Shown one piece after another: positions 61,126-64,000 of a stretch of DNA of 64,000 bases; the stretch's first letter is position 1; every line of letters begins with the position of its first letter. The stretch comes from Pampus argenteus. Its lineage: Eukaryota; Chordata; Actinopteri; Scombriformes; Stromateidae. Made by a program: the position numbers and the translations under genes. Under the pieces are notes generated by a model. That model did not search any database and had not been told where the DNA came from. It saw only the letters and a program-made list of their open reading frames with translations. The DNA lies in contig CM072860.1 of the NCBI GenBank assembly GCA_036937835.1, positions 3,280,501-3,344,500 of the forward strand, given 5' to 3'.

Positions 61126-64000
61126 CTACTTGCTATTATTCACTGGTTTGACATTAGAGCTCGAGTTGGTAACAGAGTCTGGATCTTTGTCTTTGAGCAT
61201 GACCGCATCTGCATCTTTGTCTTTGTCACGACTGTTCTGGCTGTTCTGTCGACTCTTCCGGCTGGATGAGTCCAGCCCCGTGCCTTCAAACAAGCGGGCC
61301 ATAAAAGCCAATCCTTCTCGCCGGATGTACGACTTTCCTGCGAAGAAGTAGAGCACTGGGTTGGCACTGCTGCTCATGAAAGCCAGGGACGAGGTGACAG
61401 CACGGCTCTTCTGCCATATATTACCCAACCTAATGGATGGAAAATTTTGCAGAGAATTGTATTAGCTAAAAGTGACAGAAAACTGGTTATTTGTCAAATT
61501 ATATACTCTTTATACTTTAAGACAGAGTGGTTTCAAATAAAATAAATAAAGAAAATGAATAAATGATCACTTACATTTCTTTTCCTGGCCCTGTTGGATA
61601 TAAAGCCCATGTAACCTGAGAACAATACAAAATTGTTAGATTTACAACAAAACCTCTATACACTTCAAACCTGCGTGTATGTTGAATACTTTTAAAGACT
61701 ATATATTTTAAATATTTCAATGTCTTGTTTCTAAAAAAAAAACAAGATGTGTGACATACTTGCACCATATTGATGAGATGGTACGGTAACCAAAAGATGC
61801 AGAAGGTCACCACGATGGCCAGGATGAGCTTCTCACTGCGGATACGACGGCGAAACTTGGTTTGTCGGATCTTTCGCAAGATGCAGATGTAGCTAAATAC
61901 AATGATCCCGTAAGGAATTAAAAACCCCAACACGAGCTCCAGCGTGTACTGGAGGACCACCTGCATGAGGGAGATAAGATGGGATAAGATGTACAGCGGG
62001 AAAACACAAATCTTATTTTTGACAATCTGCATCACGTAAAGTTCCATGATGGTGCACTTATGGTTATTTGTTTTACATTTTATGTTGCAACCTCATGCTA
62101 AAATTGCTTAAATTCGTTTGTTTCCCCTCATCAATCTACACTCAATAATCCATAATGACAAAGCAAAAAAAAAACAAAATGCTAATTTATTTTTTTTTTA
62201 AAAATCACATCCACATAAGTATTCAGACCTTTGCTATGACACTTGAAATTTAGCTCAGCTGCCTTCCATTTCTCTTCACCTTTGAGATGTTTCTACACCT
62301 TGATTAGAGTCCACCTGTGGTAAATTGACTTGACTGAACATGATGATTTGGAAAGCACACATCTGTCTATCTCACAGCGGACGATGCATATCAGAAGGAT
62401 TGAAGGAGCTGCCTGCAGAACTCAGAGAAGTTCCCAACAGCGCAGTAGCCTCCATAATTCGGCAGAAGCTTCAAGCAACCAGGACCCTTCCTAGAGCTGG
62501 TATAAAAACTGAGCAATCGAGAGAGATCCTGTGTGGAGATGGGAGAAACTTCCAGAAGGACAACCGTCACTGCAACACTCCACCGAACTGGGCTTTATGG
62601 CAGAGTAGCCAGACGGGAACCTCTCCTCAGATTAAGACAGGAAAGCCTGCTTGAAGGTTGCAAAAAAGCAGCTAAAGAACTCAGACTGAGAAAAAAGATT
62701 CTCAAGATAACGCAGGTGTGGCCTAGGAACGTTTTTGTGAATGTCCTTGATTGGCCCAGCGAGAGCCCTGAATTGAACCCAATCAAACAGCTTATCATTA
62801 AATGTCTGTGCATCAAGCTTGAGAAGATCTGCAGAGAAAAATGACAGAAAATCTCCAAATTCAGGTGTGCAAATATTGTCACATCATACCAGACGCCTTG
62901 AGGCTGCAATCAAAGGTGCTTTAAATAAATACTGAGGAAAGGCTCTGAATACTTACGTCAATCTGATATTTTGGGGGGAAAAAAATCATAAAATTTTGTT
63001 TTCACTTTGTCATTATGAAATGAATTTAAACAATTGTAACAAAATGAGAAAAAGTGAGGGGTCTGATTACTTTCTGGATGCAACATATGTTTCATGAAGG
63101 ACAATAAAAAACCTTAATAAAAAACAAAACAAAACAGAGAAAGCAGCATTACTTTGCTACTAGAAAGAAGAACAATGTGGATTAGCAGAAGGCTATGAGT
63201 TCCTCTATTCTGCAGCAAAGTTCAGATTTATTGATATCACAACAAAGTGATGTGAGATAACCACATTGTGTAAAACACTACACGGTTTATAACAGACTTT
63301 TAGACCGAAGCCATCAGACTGCAAGACTGCTCACTAGAAATTTAACCAGATAATTTACTGTTCAGGCAATTAATCAAGCATCAAATTGAAGTTGATCTCA
63401 CAACAGTTACGGCTGATTTGCAATACCAGCCTAAGGCAACCAGATCAAAATTTGAAACCAAATCAGGCTTAATGCCAAGGCTCTCATGGAGTAAGATAAG
63501 ACCTCACACTGTTAGCTGGTTGGATGCAGGAATGTAAATACCATAAGTCAAATTTAGATGATATAAAGTGCATAGTATATATACATATATATGTGAGCCT
63601 GCAACATTTTACACTGATTCACCTGCAGGTGGTTGTACAGTAACATGGTGAATGCAATGTTAATAATTCAGAATTCATTCATGTACAAGTTCCTACACAG
63701 GATTCGCAAATGATCAACACGATTATCAAGATGTCTGTTTGGCTTCAGATCTAGATGCTTCTACACTTTGTTTTTAGATCGTATAGCCTCGGTGGAAAGT
63801 GCTTTGCAGTTACAATATAATCAGGTCCTTGTTTACTCACGTAGCTGTCTTTTTCATGGACTGAATCGCACACACAGCGTTCGTTAGTGAAATTCACTTT
63901 TCTGAAGATCATTGCAGGAATAGCGGCGACCATCACCAGCACCCACACCACCCCCAGCAGCCGTAGGATAGTCCTCTGGCCCGTGATGGCACTGACACGC
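61126..64000 (-). CDS. ltb4r2: Leukotriene B4 receptor 2-type GPCR, 3' part; runs off the right edge
   Basis: Four exons in the window: 63841 to beyond 64000, 61760-61960, 61575-61615 and 61126-61429. The first has TM4 (RLLGVVWVLVMVAAIPAMIF) and loop 2 with VCDSVHEKDSY. The second has TM5 (LELVLGFLIPYGIIVFSYIC) and TM6 (FCIFWLPYHLINMVQ). A 41-base exon codes for VTWALYPTGPGKE, and the last for TM7 (FMSSSANPVLYFFAGKSYI) and a Ser-rich tail with RDKDKDADAV. Joined frames stay open. The loop 3 wording (VTWALYPTGPGKEMLG) lines up with the LTB4R2 pattern better than with LTB4R1, so the second-receptor name is preferred. The N-terminus and TM1-3 are outside the window. A Tc1-type relic sits in the intron between the first two exons. 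Confidence 0.78.
62081..63087 (+). mobile_element. Decayed Tc1/mariner-type transposon
   Basis: The ends are inverted (tatgttgca at 62081, tgcaacata ending at 63087), and inner arms carry matching text around 'cataatgacaaagc' on the left and 'ctttgtcattatg' on the right. Between them the plus strand keeps transposase pieces. The N-terminal part (about 62370-62670) keeps ELPAELRE and, in other frames, the text for an HTH-type region. A late piece (about 62720-62860) reads NVLDWPSESPELNPI, the classic end of a Tc1 DDE domain. The frames shift repeatedly and the middle is deleted: the element is about 1.0 kb, shorter than the 1.3-1.6 kb usual for the family. It is inactive. Confidence 0.85.

Noticed and set aside
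62340..62844. Two overlapping plus-strand open frames
   Set aside because: They are frame-shifted remains of a Tc1-type transposase, not a gene.

Overview
The window looks like nuclear DNA of a ray-finned (teleost) fish, probably a percomorph-type genome. Genes are split into many short exons with GT-AG introns, AT-rich microsatellites are frequent, a decayed Tc1-type transposon and other dispersed repeats typical of fish are present, and the gene content (klhl33-like kelch genes, secreted C1q-domain proteins, a C-type lectin, a Na-Cl cotransporter, leukotriene-B4-type receptors) is vertebrate. The species cannot be named from the sequence alone.

Layout from left to right. (1) 1-3.3 kb has no recognisable gene, followed by a GC-richer promoter-like block at 3.3-3.8 kb. 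(2) 4.3-7.9 kb, minus strand: the FH1/FH2 half of a FHOD-type formin. (3) 11.9-14.4 kb, plus: an unrecognised small cysteine-containing protein of about 229 residues with a C-terminal membrane anchor and a long 3' UTR ending near 16.14 kb. (4) 18.5-22.5 kb, plus: a four-exon kelch protein with two BTB-like regions (klhl33-like copy 1) and a very long acidic N-terminal extension. (5) 23.0-28.1 kb: two head-to-head C1q-domain genes whose first exons and promoters form an inverted duplication. (6) 28.9-32.0 kb, minus: klhl33-like copy 2. (7) 33.2-34.2 kb, minus: a broken, internally deleted PARP14-type gene. (8) 35.1-37.0 kb, minus: a secreted protein with three C-type lectin domains and a Gly-Glu repeat. 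(9) 39.8-48.5 kb, minus: a 27-exon SLC12 Na-Cl cotransporter with a TATA promoter. (10) 50.7-54.9 kb, plus: klhl33-like copy 3. (11) 57.1-64.0 kb, minus: two leukotriene B4 receptor-type GPCRs, the second running off the right edge and carrying a Tc1 relic in an intron.

The klhl33-like genes and the receptors resemble the human 14q11-q12 neighbourhood (KLHL33, LTB4R, LTB4R2), whereas FHOD1 is on human 16q. The cotransporter therefore may be the fish NCC2 type (slc12a10) rather than slc12a3; this is inference. The genes do not form an operon. The shared theme is tandem or inverted duplication of kelch/BTB ubiquitin-ligase adaptors mixed with secreted recognition proteins and immune-type receptors. 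Exon joins were made by hand from splice motifs. For the three kelch genes, the two C1q genes, the lectin and the first receptor the joined exons sum to a whole number of codons; the cotransporter joins are off by a base or two somewhere.
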